The notes: generated from the sequence alone by a model not told the origin. A stretch of 64,000 bases of DNA from Rhizobium leguminosarum bv. trifolii WSM1325 (GCA_000023185.1 CP001622.1:4316501-4380500), one strand, 5' to 3'. Shown: positions 38,708 to 49,430, counted from the stretch's first letter. A program made the numbers and translations.

Positions 38708-39218
38708 TATCGCTTGCAAGCTGGCCCGCAATGCCGGCATCGCCATGATCCTTGCCTCCGCGGCTTTTCTCTCGGCCTGCCAGGTCCGTCCGCTCTATTC
38801 AGAGAGTTCAGGTGTGGTTGAAAAACTTTCTTCGGTCGGCTTTTCCGAGGCAGGCAGCCGGGTCGAGCAGCAGGTTCGCAATCGCCTGATCTTCCTTGCG
38901 TCACGCGGTGCAGGCGAAGCGGTAAACCCGCAATATCTGGTCGAAATACACGCCACGTCGGCTGTAGCCGATACGCTGCTGGCCGAATCCTCTGACACGT
39001 CGAAAGCCGGCCGTGTGACCGTCAACGTCAGTTACACGCTGCGTGCCACGGCCGACAATCATGTCATCAAGGCCGGCAGCCGCCAGGCCACGGCGCTGGT
39101 GGATTTCTCCGAGCAGGAATTTGCCAAGCAGCGGGCGATCCGCGATGCTCAGAACCGCGCGGCCGATCAGACGGCGGAATTCGTGGGAGCCGATATCGCC
39201 GCCGCCCTCAGCCGCTGA
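38697..39218 (+). CDS. lptE: LPS-assembly lipoprotein LptE
   Basis: A 173-residue outer-membrane lipoprotein that plugs LptD and delivers LPS to the surface. The lipobox LSAC gives the lipidated cysteine at residue 28, after a basic/hydrophobic signal. The remainder resembles the LptE fold (QVRPLYSE after the cysteine, NRLIFL in the first helix, [16 protein letters not shown] strands). The start is a TTG overlapping the leuS stop by 11 bases, consistent with coupling; an ATG at 38745 would leave a signal of only 11 residues. In many alphaproteobacteria lptE sits between leuS and holA, which supports the call. Confidence 0.85.
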
Positions 39219-39228
39219 GGGCGGAGAT

Positions 39229-40269
39229 GTGGCAGAGATAAAATCCCACGAATTCGAGAGTTTTCTGCAGAAATCGACGCGGAACTATCGGATTTTCGTC
39301 ATCTACGGGCCGGATCGCGGCCTTGTTTCCGAACGGGCAAGCCAGCTTGCCGGTAAGAGCGGTGTTGCTCTCGATGATCCCTTCTCGCTGACGAAACTCG
39401 ATATTGGCGACCTCCAGAAAGACCCGGGTCGATTGGTCGACGAGGTCCAATCCATCGGGCTGTTCGGCGGTGAGAAACTGATTTGGATCCGCGGCGCCGC
39501 CAACGAGAAATACCTCGTTGATTCCCTGGCGCTGCTGGCCGAAAAACCACTCGAAGCAGCCTATCTGATCGTCGAGGCCGGCGACCTGAAGAAGGGTTCC
39601 CTGCTGCGCAAGACTGCGGAATCCGCCCGTTCTGTCATGACGATCCCGTCCTACGCCGATGACAGCCGCGCCCTGAATGGCTTGATCGATACGGAGCTCG
39701 GTGCAGAGAAGCTCGGCATTACGCCGGCCGCGCGCCAAGCACTGATCGCCTTGATCGGCGGTGACAGGATCGCTTCCCGCAACGAGGTGCGCAAGCTCGC
39801 TCTTTACTGCCGGGGTTTCGATACCGTCGAAGAACATCACGTTACCGAAATAATCGGTGACGCCAGCGCCATCTCGGTTGAAGACGCGGTCGACGCTATC
39901 CTCGGGGGCGATCTAAACGCCTTTCTGCACGCCATGCAAAAAATCAGCAGCTCGAAAACCGCGATCTTTCTCGTTCTGCAGGCATGCCTGAAACAATTCC
40001 AGCTTCTCGATTCGATGCGCGCCGAAATGGATGAAAAGCGGCTGCAGACACCTCAGATTATGCAGACGATGGGGCGGCATCTGCATTTCCGGCGCAAGCC
40101 GATCATCGAACAGGCGCTACGCCAATGGACCGCGGAAAGCATCGCCCGTGAATGCAATCGGCTGCAGGCCGCTATTCTGCAAAGCCGACGGCGACAGGTG
40201 CTGGAGGACAGCGTTGCGATGCAAACGCTTCTCTCCACCACCCTTCAATCCGGCCGGAAATCCGGCTGA
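39229..40269 (+). CDS. holA: DNA polymerase III delta subunit
   Basis: A 346-residue clamp-loader delta subunit, which opens the beta sliding clamp. The N-terminal RIFVIYGPDRGLVSERA corresponds to the AAA+ domain without a true Walker A, normal for delta. Helical lid and collar domains follow (residues ~200-340, with GDASAISVEDAVDAIL). A GTG at 39229 is chosen, since GGAG lies upstream and homologues begin at AEIKSHEFE; the frame is open for 62 codons further upstream inside lptE. It is ten bases after lptE. Confidence 0.9.
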   Translation: MAEIKSHEFESFLQKSTRNYRIFVIYGPDRGLVSERASQLAGKSGVALDDPFSLTKLDIGDLQKDPGRLVDEVQSIGLFGGEKLIWIRGAANEKYLVDSLALLAEKPLEAAYLIVEAGDLKKGSLLRKTAESARSVMTIPSYADDSRALNGLIDTELGAEKLGITPAARQALIALIGGDRIASRNEVRKLALYCRGFDTVEEHHVTEIIGDASAISVEDAVDAILGGDLNAFLHAMQKISSSKTAIFLVLQACLKQFQLLDSMRAEMDEKRLQTPQIMQTMGRHLHFRRKPIIEQALRQWTAESIARECNRLQAAILQSRRRQVLEDSVAMQTLLSTTLQSGRKSG

Positions 40270-40343
40270 TCAGCGCATCGGTCCAAAATCAGAACCGATC
40301 TTCGGAAAGCAAAGATGCAAGGGATTAGACGTCCTACGGCGTT

Positions 40344-40449
40344 CTAGAGCAATTCCGGCAAAAGTGCGGAGCGGTTTTTCATCCGGAATTGCGTGAAAAC
40401 AAAGAGATAGAATATTTCCGTGATTCGGAGAAAAACGAAAACGCTCTAG
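40344..40449. repeat. Rhizobial intergenic palindrome, family B (nested)
   Basis: A 106 bp element with outer arms CTAGAGC / GCTCTAG and an inner pair AATTCCGG / CCGGAATT. It lies between the convergent holA and parB ends, and its right arm contains the parB stop codon. This class of element recurs between genes in Rhizobium chromosomes. It may act as the 3' end structure for both genes, as no simple terminator is visible. Confidence 0.75.
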
Positions 40450-41327
40450 CGCCTCTCAAGCAAACGGCAGATTTCCTCGAGCTGCTCTAACGACTTATAG
40501 GAAATTTTGATCTGGCCGCCGCTTGCCTTGTGATTGATCGCAACATCAAGGCCGAGTGCATCGGAAAGTGTCCGTTCCAGCGCCAGCGTGTCGGAATCTT
40601 TCTGATCTCGCTGCAACGTCGCCTGCAGTGGCTCCGATTGGGCCTTGATATTGTTTTGCGCCAGCTTCTCGGCATCACGCACCGACATGCCCTTGGCAAC
40701 GATCGTGCGGGCAAGACTTGCCGGGTCGGATGTCGAAACCAGGGCGCGTGCGTGCCCAGCTGATAGGCTGCCGGAGGCAAGCAGATCGCGAACCGGATCA
40801 GGCAGCTTCAACAGGCGCAACGAGTTGGCAACGTGGCTGCGGCTTTTGCCGATGATTTCGCCGAGGTCGTTCTGGGTGTAACCATATTCAGCGATAAGCT
40901 GCTCGTAGCCCAACGCCTCTTCGAGGGCATTGAGATCCGCGCGTTGCACGTTCTCGACAATGGCGATTTCCAGCGCCGTCTTGTCATCCACATCACGGAC
41001 AATGACAGCAATCTCGATCAACCCGGCAAGCTGAGCCGCGCGCCAACGTCGTTCGCCGGCGATGATCTCATATCGATCCCGCGACATCGTCCGCACAACG
41101 ATGGGCTGAACGATGCCGTGTTGACGAATGGAACTTGCGAGATCGTGCAGTTCCGAGTCATCGAAGAACCGACGAGGATTGCGGGGATTGCGGCTGACGA
41201 ACTCGATCGGGATCATTCTGTCGGCGCTGATAACCCGCTCGGCTTCGACCGGGACGGGCTGATCCATTTCACCAATCAGCGCCGCAAGGCCGCGGCCCAA
41301 TCGCCTCTTTGATACATCGTCATTCAT
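40446..41327 (-). CDS. parB: Chromosome-partitioning protein ParB
   Basis: ParB, 293 residues, is the CTPase clamp that loads at parS and spreads along DNA for origin segregation. The N-terminal residues LGRGLAALIGE bind ParA, the CTP/arginine box is AGERRWRAAQLAG, the helix-turn-helix region includes YTQNDLGEIIGKSRSHVANSLRLLKLP, and the C-terminal ~50 residues form the dimer region. It follows parA by 32 bases. A perfect parS lies in rsmG 1.4 kb upstream in the same gene cluster, with four weaker sites elsewhere in the window. Confidence 0.97.
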   Translation of the reverse strand: MNDDVSKRRLGRGLAALIGEMDQPVPVEAERVISADRMIPIEFVSRNPRNPRRFFDDSELHDLASSIRQHGIVQPIVVRTMSRDRYEIIAGERRWRAAQLAGLIEIAVIVRDVDDKTALEIAIVENVQRADLNALEEALGYEQLIAEYGYTQNDLGEIIGKSRSHVANSLRLLKLPDPVRDLLASGSLSAGHARALVSTSDPASLARTIVAKGMSVRDAEKLAQNNIKAQSEPLQATLQRDQKDSDTLALERTLSDALGLDVAINHKASGGQIKISYKSLEQLEEICRLLERR

Positions 41328-41359
41328 GATCTACACTCACCTACACCCCTAAAATGATA

Positions 41360-42154
41360 TCACGCGGCCAATCTTTGGCGCTCTCGCTGGATGACCTCAG
41401 AGGCCAGCTGCAGATAGGCCTGGCTGCCCGCGCACTTCAAGTCATAGAGAATAGCCGGCTTACCGTAGGACGGAGCCTCGGAAACCCGGACGTTGCGCGG
41501 AATTAACGTGTGATAAACCTTGTCGCCGAGATGCGTGCGCACGTCATTGACAACCTGTTGGGCAAGATTGTTGCGCGCATCGAACATCGTCAAGACGATA
41601 CCCTGAATATCCAGACGCGGGTTAACAGTCCGCCGAACCTGGCTGACGGTCTCAAGCAACTGACTCAATCCCTCAAGCGCAAAGAATTCGCATTGCAGCG
41701 GAACGAGGACCGAATGGGCCGCTGCCATGGCATTCATCGTCAGCAGATTGAACGATGGCGGGCAATCCAGAAGAATATAAGAAAACGCCATCGCTTCGGG
41801 CGAAGACAGCGCTTTCCGCAACTTGAACACCCGATCGCTCTGCTGCGAGATTTCCATCTCGATGCCAAGAAGATCCATTGTCGACGGGACAATAAACAGA
41901 TTAGGAACCGCTGTTTCGAGAGTCACCTCGGGGATTCCACGATCACCAATCATCAGATCGTAGGAGGACAGCTTGCGATCACGACGATCAATACCCAGGC
42001 CGGTGCTGGCATTGCCTTGCGGGTCGAGATCGACAATCAAGACGCGCTCGCCGATTGCAGCAAGCGCCGTTGCCAGGTTGATTGCTGTGGTCGTCTTGCC
42101 AACGCCACCCTTCTGATTTGCGATGGTGATAATCCGATGTCGTTCGCCAGCCAT
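41360..42154 (-). CDS. parA: Chromosome-partitioning ATPase ParA (Soj)
   Basis: ParA, 264 residues, is a DNA-binding Walker ATPase that moves ParB-parS complexes. The deviant Walker A KGGVGKTTT (15-23) with its signature lysine, the VDLDPQGNAST Walker A' and the DCPPSFNLLTMNA Walker B region are intact. The short N-terminus lacks a helix-turn-helix, typical of chromosomal (type Ib-like) ParA rather than plasmid RepA. It is 19 bases downstream of rsmG and upstream of parB in one minus-strand cluster. Confidence 0.97.
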   Translation of the reverse strand: MAGERHRIITIANQKGGVGKTTTAINLATALAAIGERVLIVDLDPQGNASTGLGIDRRDRKLSSYDLMIGDRGIPEVTLETAVPNLFIVPSTMDLLGIEMEISQQSDRVFKLRKALSSPEAMAFSYILLDCPPSFNLLTMNAMAAAHSVLVPLQCEFFALEGLSQLLETVSQVRRTVNPRLDIQGIVLTMFDARNNLAQQVVNDVRTHLGDKVYHTLIPRNVRVSEAPSYGKPAILYDLKCAGSQAYLQLASEVIQRERQRLAA

Positions 42155-42173
42155 TGCCGCAATATCCGATCTG

Positions 42174-42791
42174 TTAAACCAAGCGCCGGAGATTTGATAC
42201 TTCCAAAATAACAGATTCCTGCTCGACGGCGCTCTTATGTTCTAACAGATCGAATTCCCACCGACCACGTGCTTTGTTGACTTCTCTCAGGTAATCCCGG
42301 CCTTTGTGAAAAAAGCCTCGACAATTTTCCTTGCCAAGCATCCAGGGGGCTGAATACTCGATAAGCCCATCAAGATCGGCAAGGGCGCGCGCTGAAATCG
42401 CATCACATTCGCCAACCCCCGCATAAGCGTCTTCGATTCGCAGGATATGAACGCTGCCGCGCGCATTTGTCTCCCGCAACGCTGTCCGCAGAAACGCCGC
42501 CTTTTTATGGTTGCTTTCAACCAGATGGACCCATCCGTCCTTCAGCTCGGCCAGAAAAATCGCCGTGATAACACCGGGAAAACCGCCGCCACTGCCGAGG
42601 TCGACCCAGCTTATCGCTTGAGGATTAATCTGGAAAACTTGGCTGCTATCGGCGATGTGTCGATGCCATAGATCATCGAGTGTCGACGGCGCCACCAGAT
42701 TAATTGCTTTTGCCCACTTCTGAAACAGCACTGCAAAGTGTTGCAGCCGTTCCTGTGTTTCACGTGAAACACGCAAACCGTTTAATTCCAT
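42174..42791 (-). CDS. rsmG: 16S rRNA (guanine-527-N7)-methyltransferase
   Basis: RsmG (GidB), 205 residues, methylates G527 of 16S rRNA. The SAM-binding loop [12 protein letters not shown] is present, along with the [17 protein letters not shown] segment before it. Loss in other bacteria gives low-level streptomycin resistance. Unusually, codons for V-S-R-E-T near residues 8-12 form a perfect 16-base parS, so the coding sequence doubles as a ParB-binding site. It is 25 bases downstream of mnmG. Confidence 0.96.
   Translation of the reverse strand: MELNGLRVSRETQERLQHFAVLFQKWAKAINLVAPSTLDDLWHRHIADSSQVFQINPQAISWVDLGSGGGFPGVITAIFLAELKDGWVHLVESNHKKAAFLRTALRETNARGSVHILRIEDAYAGVGECDAISARALADLDGLIEYSAPWMLGKENCRGFFHKGRDYLREVNKARGRWEFDLLEHKSAVEQESVILEVSNLRRLV
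42756..42771. promoter_or_regulatory. Perfect parS site inside rsmG
   Basis: TGTTTCACGTGAAACA, an exact 16-base match to the ParB-binding consensus, lying within the first codons of rsmG, 6.5 kb from the predicted oriC. Confidence 0.93.
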
Positions 42792-42816
42792 TCTGAAAGA
42801 CTCTCAAATCTTGCAA

Positions 42817-44694
42817 TCAAGCGCTATGACGCTCGGCAGAGGATAGGCGACGCAAATGCACAAGCAGCAATGCCACCGCTGCCGGCGTCATTCCTTCAAC
42901 GATAGCGGCCTGAGCAATGCTGAAAGGGCGAGCAGCGCTAAGTTTTAGCTTTAGCTCGTTTGAGAGACCGGACAGTGCGTCATAGTTGAAATCAGGCGGA
43001 ATCTGCCGCTGCTCGTCGCGTTGCTGGTCGACAATCGCCGCGGCTTGTCGATCCAGATAAACCGAATAACCGGCCTCAATTTCCAACGCTTCGGCGATCT
43101 TCGGTCCAATCTGCCCGAGCTTCTCCGGCCAAACATGCCGGAGCGCGACGAAATCATAATTCGGATAGGACAGCAAATCATACGCGGTTCGGCGCTGGCC
43201 ATCGAGATTGATATTCAAGCCAGCGCGGCGCGCCTCATTCGGTGTAAGCGCCAGCGACTGCAACAGCGCCCGACTGGTGTCGATCTCCGCCCGATAGGAT
43301 GTGAATCGCTGCACTCGCGCGTTACTGACGCACCCGAGCCGCATGGCCAGCGGCGTCAAGCGCATATCGGCGTTATCAGCCCGCAACGTCAGCCGATACT
43401 CCGCACGCGATGTAAACATTCGATACGGTTCCGTAACGCCGCGTGACGTGAGATCGTCGATCATGACGCCAATATAAGAATTCGTCCGGCTAAAATGGAA
43501 CGGATGCGAATCGCTGCTTCGCAATGCAGCATTCAACCCGGCTGCCAGCCCCTGCGCGGCCGCCTCTTCGTAGCCGGTGGTGCCATTGATTTGGCCTGCG
43601 AGAAATAGCCCTCTTAGCCGTTTGACCTCCAGTGATAGAGTCAGCTCTCTCGGATCGACATGATCATATTCGATCGCATAGCCCGGTTGCAGTATTCTTG
43701 CCGTTTCCAGGCCGGGAATCGTTTTGATGAAGGCTGCCTGCACCTCCGCCGGCAGGGAGGTGGAAATCCCGTTCGGATAAACCGTGTCGTCGTCCAGTCC
43801 CTCAGGCTCGAGAAAGACCTGATGTCCATCCCGCTCTCCGAATTTCACCAGCTTGTCTTCGATCGACGGGCAATAACGAGGCCCGACCCCTTCGATCTGC
43901 CCGGAATACATGGCCGAGCGCATAATGTTGTCAACAATGATACGGTGGGTCGCTTCGGTCGTCCTGGTGACCCCGCATTCAATCTGTGGCGTGGTAATCG
44001 TGTCTGTCATGAAGGAGAAGGGGACAAGCTCCTCGTCAGCCCCCTGTCGACCGACGGATTGCCAGTCGATTGTTTTTCCGTCCAGCCGGGCGGGAGTGCC
44101 GGTCTTCAGACGTCCCAGCCGCAGTCCCAGCCGGGCAAGGGTGGCGGACAATCCGATTGACGGCGCTTCGCCGACGCGCCCGGCCGGCGTCTTTTCCGAC
44201 CCTATATGAATAAGACCGCGCAGAAAGGTCCCAGTGGTCAAAACCACGGCCGGCGCTTTCAGGGTTCGACCATCCTTCATAATCACGCCGGCGACACAGC
44301 CATCGACGACCTCCAGATCAAACGCGTCGCCCTCGATGATATCCAGGTCCGGCGTCGCTTCGATCGCCGCCAACATTGCTAGGCGATAAAGCTTTCGATC
44401 GGCTTGCGTCCGCGGTCCTCGGACAGCCGCACCTTTCTTCTTGTTGAGTATCCTGAATTGAATGCCTGCAACATCGGCGACGCGACCCATCAGGCCATCC
44501 ATCGCATCGATCTCCCGAACAAGATGGCCCTTGCCTAGGCCGCCAATCGCCGGATTACAGGACATGACCCCGATCGTGTCCCGCCTATGCGTAATGAGGG
44601 CGGTTTTTGCCCCGAGGCGCGCAGCTGCGCTGGCAGCCTCCGAGCCCGCATGGCCGCCACCGATCACAATTACATCGAAAACATTATCCGTCAT
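42817..44694 (-). CDS. mnmG: tRNA U34 carboxymethylaminomethyl synthase, FAD subunit
   Basis: MnmG (GidA), 625 residues, forms a complex with MnmE to modify wobble uridine of several tRNAs. The FAD-binding [10 protein letters not shown] at the N-terminus, the [23 protein letters not shown] motif, [20 protein letters not shown] with the redox-active cysteine, and [18 protein letters not shown] are all present. It sits directly after its partner mnmE on the same strand. Two parS-like palindromes occupy the 74 bp between them. Confidence 0.97.
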   Translation of the reverse strand: MTDNVFDVIVIGGGHAGSEAASAAARLGAKTALITHRRDTIGVMSCNPAIGGLGKGHLVREIDAMDGLMGRVADVAGIQFRILNKKKGAAVRGPRTQADRKLYRLAMLAAIEATPDLDIIEGDAFDLEVVDGCVAGVIMKDGRTLKAPAVVLTTGTFLRGLIHIGSEKTPAGRVGEAPSIGLSATLARLGLRLGRLKTGTPARLDGKTIDWQSVGRQGADEELVPFSFMTDTITTPQIECGVTRTTEATHRIIVDNIMRSAMYSGQIEGVGPRYCPSIEDKLVKFGERDGHQVFLEPEGLDDDTVYPNGISTSLPAEVQAAFIKTIPGLETARILQPGYAIEYDHVDPRELTLSLEVKRLRGLFLAGQINGTTGYEEAAAQGLAAGLNAALRSSDSHPFHFSRTNSYIGVMIDDLTSRGVTEPYRMFTSRAEYRLTLRADNADMRLTPLAMRLGCVSNARVQRFTSYRAEIDTSRALLQSLALTPNEARRAGLNINLDGQRRTAYDLLSYPNYDFVALRHVWPEKLGQIGPKIAEALEIEAGYSVYLDRQAAAIVDQQRDEQRQIPPDFNYDALSGLSNELKLKLSAARPFSIAQAAIVEGMTPAAVALLLVHLRRLSSAERHSA

Positions 44695-44717
44695 TCAGGC
44701 ACTCCACATGCGGCGGA

Positions 44718-44733
44718 CGTTTCACGTGAAACC
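44718..44733. promoter_or_regulatory. parS-like site in the mnmE-mnmG gap
   Basis: CGTTTCACGTGAAACC: the 14-base core is perfect and only the outermost pair differs from consensus. Confidence 0.82.
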
Positions 44734-44755
44734 ATTTAGGGCGTTTTGGCGCCAA

Positions 44756-44771
44756 GGTTTCACGTGAATCA
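44756..44771. promoter_or_regulatory. parS-like site overlapping the mnmE stop codon
   Basis: GGTTTCACGTGAATCA, two mismatches to consensus, 38 bases from the previous site. Its right end is the mnmE stop codon on the minus strand. Confidence 0.65.
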
Positions 44772-46088
44772 TTTGCCGATACAAAATTCTGAGAAGATCA
44801 CGCCGAGCAGCTGCTCAACATCGACTCGTCCAGTAATTCTGCCCAAATACTCAGCGGCAATTCGCAGCTGCTCAGTCCGCAGTTCGAGATTCACATCTGT
44901 CTGCGATATCGCCGCATCGAGTGCCGCTAAACATTTCGCCAGAGAATCCTTATGCCGTTGTCGGCTGGGAATTGCCATAGACAGACCAGCAAAACGTTTG
45001 TCGATGATGTCGCCGATCAATCGGCGCAATTCCGGCAGGCCGTCACCGGTCGTTGTCGAAATCTGCAAGTCGTACCGATCCTCGGCAATGCCGATGAGAT
45101 CCTTCTTCGTCCCGACAATAACATGTGGCGAGGCTTGCTCCAACTCGTCGGGAACCAGAGGATTAGTCATGTCAACCAGCAGCAGGACAAGATCGGCATC
45201 ACGAAGCGCCGCGCGCGCGCGCCGCACTCCTTCCATCTCGACCCTGTCGTCCGCCTCGCGAAGGCCCGCGGTGTCATAGAGCTTGATCAGGTAACCATCA
45301 ATATCGAGATCAACCTGCAGGACATCACGGGTGGTTCCGGCGATCTCTGTCACGATTGCCACGTCTCGACGCGCCAAAGTGTTCAACAGGCTCGATTTTC
45401 CAGCATTCGGAGCGCCGGCGATGACCACCTTGAAGCCGTCTCTGATAATCTCCCCGGCAGAAGCTGTCGCCAGGTGATTCTCGATATCACTGCGAAGCTT
45501 CGCCATATCGGCCCAGACCATATCCGATACCGAGCCTGGAACATCATCCTCATCGGGGAAATCAAGCTCCGCCTCGATCAGCGCCCGGGCGCGCGTTAAT
45601 CGTTCCGCCCACGAATCGTAAATTCTGGAGAGTCCGCCTGCGCTATGTTCGACCGCAAGGCGTCTCTGCATCTCGGTCTCGGCGCCGATAAGGTCGGCCA
45701 GGCCCTCAACCTCTACAAGATCAAGTTTGCCGTTCTCGAAAGCTCGGCGGGAGAATTCGCCCTCGACCGCCATCCGAACACCCGGAATATCGCCAAGTGC
45801 GTGAAACAGCGCCGCAAGTACGGCTTTGCTGCCGTGGATCTGCAGCTCGGCAACATCCTCGCCGGTAAACGAATTCGGAGCAGGGAAAAACAGCACCAAG
45901 CCGCTATCGATCGGCTGATTGTTACGACTCCGAATCGTTCGGTGAGATGCATGCCGGGCTGCCGAGACGGATCCGGCGAGGCTTACCAATATGTCTCTGG
46001 TCAGCGGCCCGCTGATGCGAACGACCGAAACACCCGACGGCAGGGCACCGCTCGATAGCGCATATATGGTATCATTCAACATGGCCAT
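44769..46088 (-). CDS. mnmE: tRNA-modification GTPase MnmE
   Basis: MnmE (TrmE), 439 residues, is a dimeric GTPase that works with MnmG on tRNA wobble uridine. The N-terminal folate-binding domain includes [17 protein letters not shown]. The G domain has [30 protein letters not shown] and GTKKD, and the C-terminus ends FCIGK, the conserved cysteine motif. Length is normal. It follows rho by 105 bases across a terminator. Confidence 0.97.
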   Translation of the reverse strand: MAMLNDTIYALSSGALPSGVSVVRISGPLTRDILVSLAGSVSAARHASHRTIRSRNNQPIDSGLVLFFPAPNSFTGEDVAELQIHGSKAVLAALFHALGDIPGVRMAVEGEFSRRAFENGKLDLVEVEGLADLIGAETEMQRRLAVEHSAGGLSRIYDSWAERLTRARALIEAELDFPDEDDVPGSVSDMVWADMAKLRSDIENHLATASAGEIIRDGFKVVIAGAPNAGKSSLLNTLARRDVAIVTEIAGTTRDVLQVDLDIDGYLIKLYDTAGLREADDRVEMEGVRRARAALRDADLVLLLVDMTNPLVPDELEQASPHVIVGTKKDLIGIAEDRYDLQISTTTGDGLPELRRLIGDIIDKRFAGLSMAIPSRQRHKDSLAKCLAALDAAISQTDVNLELRTEQLRIAAEYLGRITGRVDVEQLLGVIFSEFCIGK

Positions 46089-46135
46089 ATCGCCTGGTTC
46101 ATCGGTTGGAATCGAAATCGATTCCTATCAAATAG

Positions 46136-46171
46136 AAAAGCTGGAGGCATCGTGACAATGCCTCCAGCTTC
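46136..46171 (-). terminator. Rho-independent terminator after rho
   Basis: A perfect stem AGCTGGAGGCA / TGCCTCCAGCT with TTTTC on the minus strand, 23 bases past the rho stop. Confidence 0.85.
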
Positions 46172-46193
46172 AGGGGTTGAATCCGGCTAAGGA

Positions 46194-47459
46194 TTATGTG
46201 TTCATCGATTCGAAGAAGTCGGAATTGTTCTTTGTCTGCTTGAGCTTGTCGATCAGGAACTCGACCGCATCGGTCGTGCCCATCGGAGCAAGGATGCGGC
46301 GGAGCACGAAGATCTTCTGCAGATCCTGGCGCGGAACCAGAAGGTCCTCCTTGCGCGTTCCGGACTTCAGGATGTCCATTGCCGGGAAGATACGCTTATC
46401 GGCGACCTTGCGATCGAGGACGATTTCCGAGTTGCCCGTGCCCTTGAATTCTTCGAAGATCACTTCGTCCATGCGGCTGCCGGTATCGATCAGCGCGGTC
46501 GCGATGATCGTCAAAGAGCCGCCTTCCTCGATGTTACGGGCCGCGCCGAAGAAGCGCTTCGGCCGCTGCAGAGCGTTGGCGTCCACACCGCCGGTAAGGA
46601 CCTTGCCTGAAGAGGGAACGACCGTGTTATAGGCACGGCCCAAGCGCGTGATCGAATCGAGCAGGATGACAACGTCGCGTCCGTGTTCGACAAGGCGCTT
46701 GGCTTTCTCGATGACCATCTCGGCCACCTGCACGTGACGGACGGCTGGTTCGTCGAAGGTCGAGGAGATAACCTCGCCGCGAACCGAGCGCTGCATGTCG
46801 GTCACTTCTTCGGGGCGTTCATCGATCAGCAGGACGATCAGATAGCACTCCGGATGGTTGGCGGTGATCGAATGCGCGATGTTCTGCAACAACACGGTTT
46901 TGCCGGTACGCGGCGGCGCGACGATCAATCCACGCTGGCCCTTGCCAAGCGGCGCCACCAGGTCGATTACACGTGGCGACAGATCCTTGGTGGTCGGAAT
47001 ATCGAGTTCCATCTTGAAGCGCTCGTTCGGATAGAGCGGCGTCAGATTGTCGAAATGGACCTTGTGCCGGATCTGTTCCGGATCGTCGAAATTGATGGTG
47101 TTGACCTTGAGCAGCGCGAAATAGCGCTCACCCTCCTTCGGTCCACGGATCGGGCCTTCGACCGTATCGCCGGTTTTCAGCGAGAAACGGCGGATCTGCG
47201 ACGGGGAGATATAAATATCATCCGGGCCCGGCAGGTAGTTCGCATTGGGCGACCGCAGGAAGCCGAAACCGTCCTGCAGCACTTCGACGACGCCTTCGCC
47301 GATGATTTCGACATCCTGGCTGGCAAGCATCTTGAGGATCGCAAACATCAGCTCCTGCTTGCGCATCGTGCTTGCGTTCTCGACCTCGAGCGATTCGGCA
47401 AATGCCAGCAGATCCGTCGGGGATTTACTCTTAAGTTCCTGAAGCTTCATTTCAGCCAT
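46194..47459 (-). CDS. rho: Transcription termination factor Rho
   Basis: Rho, 421 residues, is the hexameric RNA helicase that ends transcription. The N-terminal helical region ([22 protein letters not shown]) and cold-shock-like RNA site ([29 protein letters not shown]) are followed by the ATPase with Walker A APPRTGKT (about 180), Q-loop and R-loop ([12 protein letters not shown]). Length is normal with no large insertion. It has a 197 bp leader after hemJ, long enough for autogenous control, though no hairpin is convincing there. Confidence 0.97.
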   Translation of the reverse strand: MAEMKLQELKSKSPTDLLAFAESLEVENASTMRKQELMFAILKMLASQDVEIIGEGVVEVLQDGFGFLRSPNANYLPGPDDIYISPSQIRRFSLKTGDTVEGPIRGPKEGERYFALLKVNTINFDDPEQIRHKVHFDNLTPLYPNERFKMELDIPTTKDLSPRVIDLVAPLGKGQRGLIVAPPRTGKTVLLQNIAHSITANHPECYLIVLLIDERPEEVTDMQRSVRGEVISSTFDEPAVRHVQVAEMVIEKAKRLVEHGRDVVILLDSITRLGRAYNTVVPSSGKVLTGGVDANALQRPKRFFGAARNIEEGGSLTIIATALIDTGSRMDEVIFEEFKGTGNSEIVLDRKVADKRIFPAMDILKSGTRKEDLLVPRQDLQKIFVLRRILAPMGTTDAVEFLIDKLKQTKNNSDFFESMNT

Positions 47460-47656
47460 GAAGTGACCAATACTCTTTTTAATTTCAAAGGGGAAAGGCG
47501 ATGTTGGGTCGTATTCGGTACCGCGAAAGGGCTCGCAGACGACTGAACTCTACACACATGCCACGTAGATGAGATGCGCGGAAAATAGCGACTCGCAATC
47601 GCTGCCGCAAGAGGGCTGCTTAAAATGAAGCAAATTTAACCTGAGGACGATTTTCC

Positions 47657-48193
47657 TCAGAACGGCTTCACCACGACGAGGATGACGATCAGGATCATCA
47701 GCACTGTCGGGGCCTCGTTCATGAACCGCCAGTAACGCGCCGAGCGGCGATTTTCATCCCGCTCGAACGCTCCGACGGCGCGGCTGAAGAACATATGAAC
47801 AGCGGTCAGCAATATGACGAGACCGATCTTGGCATGCAGCCAGCCGCCCTGGAATCCATAAACCGACCAGGCGAGATAGAGGCCGAAAATCCACGTCAAC
47901 ATCATCGCCGGCGTCATGATGATTCGAAGCAGCCGGCGCTCCATCGCTTTGAAGGTTTCCGACTGCACCGAACCCGGCTCCGCATCGGTGTGATAGATGA
48001 ACAGCCGCGGCATATAGAACAGCCCGGCCATCCACGAAATGACCGCGATGATGTGCAGCGCCTTGATCCAGAGGTAGAGATTATCGGGGTTCCAAGCAAA
48101 AAGCCCGATCGCCATCAGCGAAAAGGAGGCCAGCGCAAAATGAGCCCGGCGCCGGGCGTAAGCGCCAGATCTCCGATCGGTCTGTTTTTCCAT
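47657..48193 (-). CDS. hemJ: Protoporphyrinogen IX oxidase HemJ
   Basis: A membrane protein of ~178 residues with four predicted helices, of the HemJ family that replaces HemG/HemY in most alphaproteobacteria. The segment LYLWIKALHIIAVISWMAGLFYMPRLFIYH carries the essential histidine and signature residues. It oxidises protoporphyrinogen IX to protoporphyrin IX in heme synthesis, matching the adjacent hemE. Translation may begin at ATG 48193 (two codons shorter) or GTG 48199, which overlaps the hemE stop; either way the two genes are coupled. Confidence 0.93.
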   Translation of the reverse strand: MEKQTDRRSGAYARRRAHFALASFSLMAIGLFAWNPDNLYLWIKALHIIAVISWMAGLFYMPRLFIYHTDAEPGSVQSETFKAMERRLLRIIMTPAMMLTWIFGLYLAWSVYGFQGGWLHAKIGLVILLTAVHMFFSRAVGAFERDENRRSARYWRFMNEAPTVLMILIVILVVVKPF

Positions 48194-48195
48194 CG

Positions 48196-49227
48196 TCACG
48201 CACCGCCTCGTACACGATCCACCAGCAGACGCACATGCTCGGGGTCGGCCTGCGGTGTAATGCCGTGACCGAGATTGAAGATCAGCGGTCCATTGCCGAG
48301 ATGCTGCAGAATATCGTCGATGCCGTCTTCCAGCGCCCGACCGCCGGCAACGACGCGCATCGGATCGAGGTTGCCCTGAACCGGTCCATCCTTTTGAAGT
48401 TCGGCGGCAAAAGCCAGCGGGACCGACCAGTCGAGGCCGATTGCATCTGCGCCCGTCTTCTGGCGATAGGTTTTCAGCTGGTAGCCGGCGCCCTTGGCAA
48501 AAGCGATGATGCGAGCATGTGGCCGTTGCGACTTGACGGAAGCGATCATCCGCGCAACCGGCCTGACCGCAAACGCTTCAAACTCCTTCTCGCCAAGAAC
48601 ACCAGCCCAGGAATCGAAGATCTGCACGGCATCGGCGCCGGCATCGATCTGGGCGACGAGATAATCGGCCGATACGTCGGCAAGCAGCATCAGCAGATGC
48701 TCGAAAGCGCGGGGATGCCTGTAGGCGAAGAGACGGGCAGGGGCCTGATCCGGCGTGCCGTGACCGGCGATCATGTAGGTCGCAACCGTCCATGGCGCGC
48801 CGCAGAAGCCGAGCAGCGTCGTCTCGACTGGCAACTCCTCGCGCAGCCGCCGCACCGTTTCCAGAACCGGCCTGAGATAATCGACAACCTCTTCGCCATT
48901 CAATCTGCCGATACCAGCTTCATCGATCGGATCCATCTCCGGACCATGACCCTCGGTGAACCGGACGTTCCGCTTCATTGCATCGGGAATGACCAGAATA
49001 TCGGAAAACAGAATGGCCGCATCGAAGCCATAGCGGCGGATCGGCTGCAATGTCACTTCGACGGCATGGTCAGGCGTGTAGCAGAGATCGAGAAAACTCC
49101 CTGCCTTTGCCCGCGTCTCCCGATATTCCGGGAGATAACGTCCTGCCTGTCTCATCAGCCAGAGAGGAGGAGGGGAGAGACTTTCGCCACTCAAAACCCT
49201 CATGATCTTTCGGCGCGTATCGCTCAA
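48196..49227 (-). CDS. hemE: Uroporphyrinogen decarboxylase
   Basis: HemE, 343 residues, converts uroporphyrinogen III to coproporphyrinogen III in the cytosol. [17 protein letters not shown] at the N-terminus and [14 protein letters not shown] are the family signatures. The start is a TTG at 49227, chosen because the family has about 20-25 residues before the WLMRQAGR motif; an internal ATG at 49203 would trim eight residues. In alphaproteobacteria, including Caulobacter and Sinorhizobium, hemE borders the chromosomal origin, and its upstream gap here has origin-like features. Confidence 0.96.
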   Translation of the reverse strand: MSDTRRKIMRVLSGESLSPPPLWLMRQAGRYLPEYRETRAKAGSFLDLCYTPDHAVEVTLQPIRRYGFDAAILFSDILVIPDAMKRNVRFTEGHGPEMDPIDEAGIGRLNGEEVVDYLRPVLETVRRLREELPVETTLLGFCGAPWTVATYMIAGHGTPDQAPARLFAYRHPRAFEHLLMLLADVSADYLVAQIDAGADAVQIFDSWAGVLGEKEFEAFAVRPVARMIASVKSQRPHARIIAFAKGAGYQLKTYRQKTGADAIGLDWSVPLAFAAELQKDGPVQGNLDPMRVVAGGRALEDGIDDILQHLGNGPLIFNLGHGITPQADPEHVRLLVDRVRGGA

Positions 49228-49239
49228 GCGCTTCTTCCC

Positions 49240-49280
49240 TATAATAAAACAAAGATATTTTAAAAGGTTTCTATTTCTTA
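49240..49280. other. AT-rich candidate DNA-unwinding element
   Basis: A 41-base tract with six G/C in an otherwise GC-rich region, at the hemE edge of the predicted oriC. It also carries a TATTAT sequence (minus strand) that could be the hemE -10. Confidence 0.6.
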
Positions 49281-49391
49281 GAGTCGGTGACTATCAAGGA
49301 TTAAAATCCATCCACCGCCGATGCCATTTGTCGCGCGCCCGCAAAACAACATCGGAAAGATTTGTCGATCTCGTCCAAATTTCGGGGAGAA

Positions 49392-49430
49392 GCCGAATCC
49401 GGAAATGATTCCAAATCCTTCCGGATCGGC
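49392..49430. repeat. Inverted repeat within oriC
   Basis: GCCGA-(A)-TCCGGA and TCCGGA-TCGGC pair with one bulged A around a 16-base loop. Two GANTC sites (49395, 49407) lie in the arm and loop. Confidence 0.55.
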
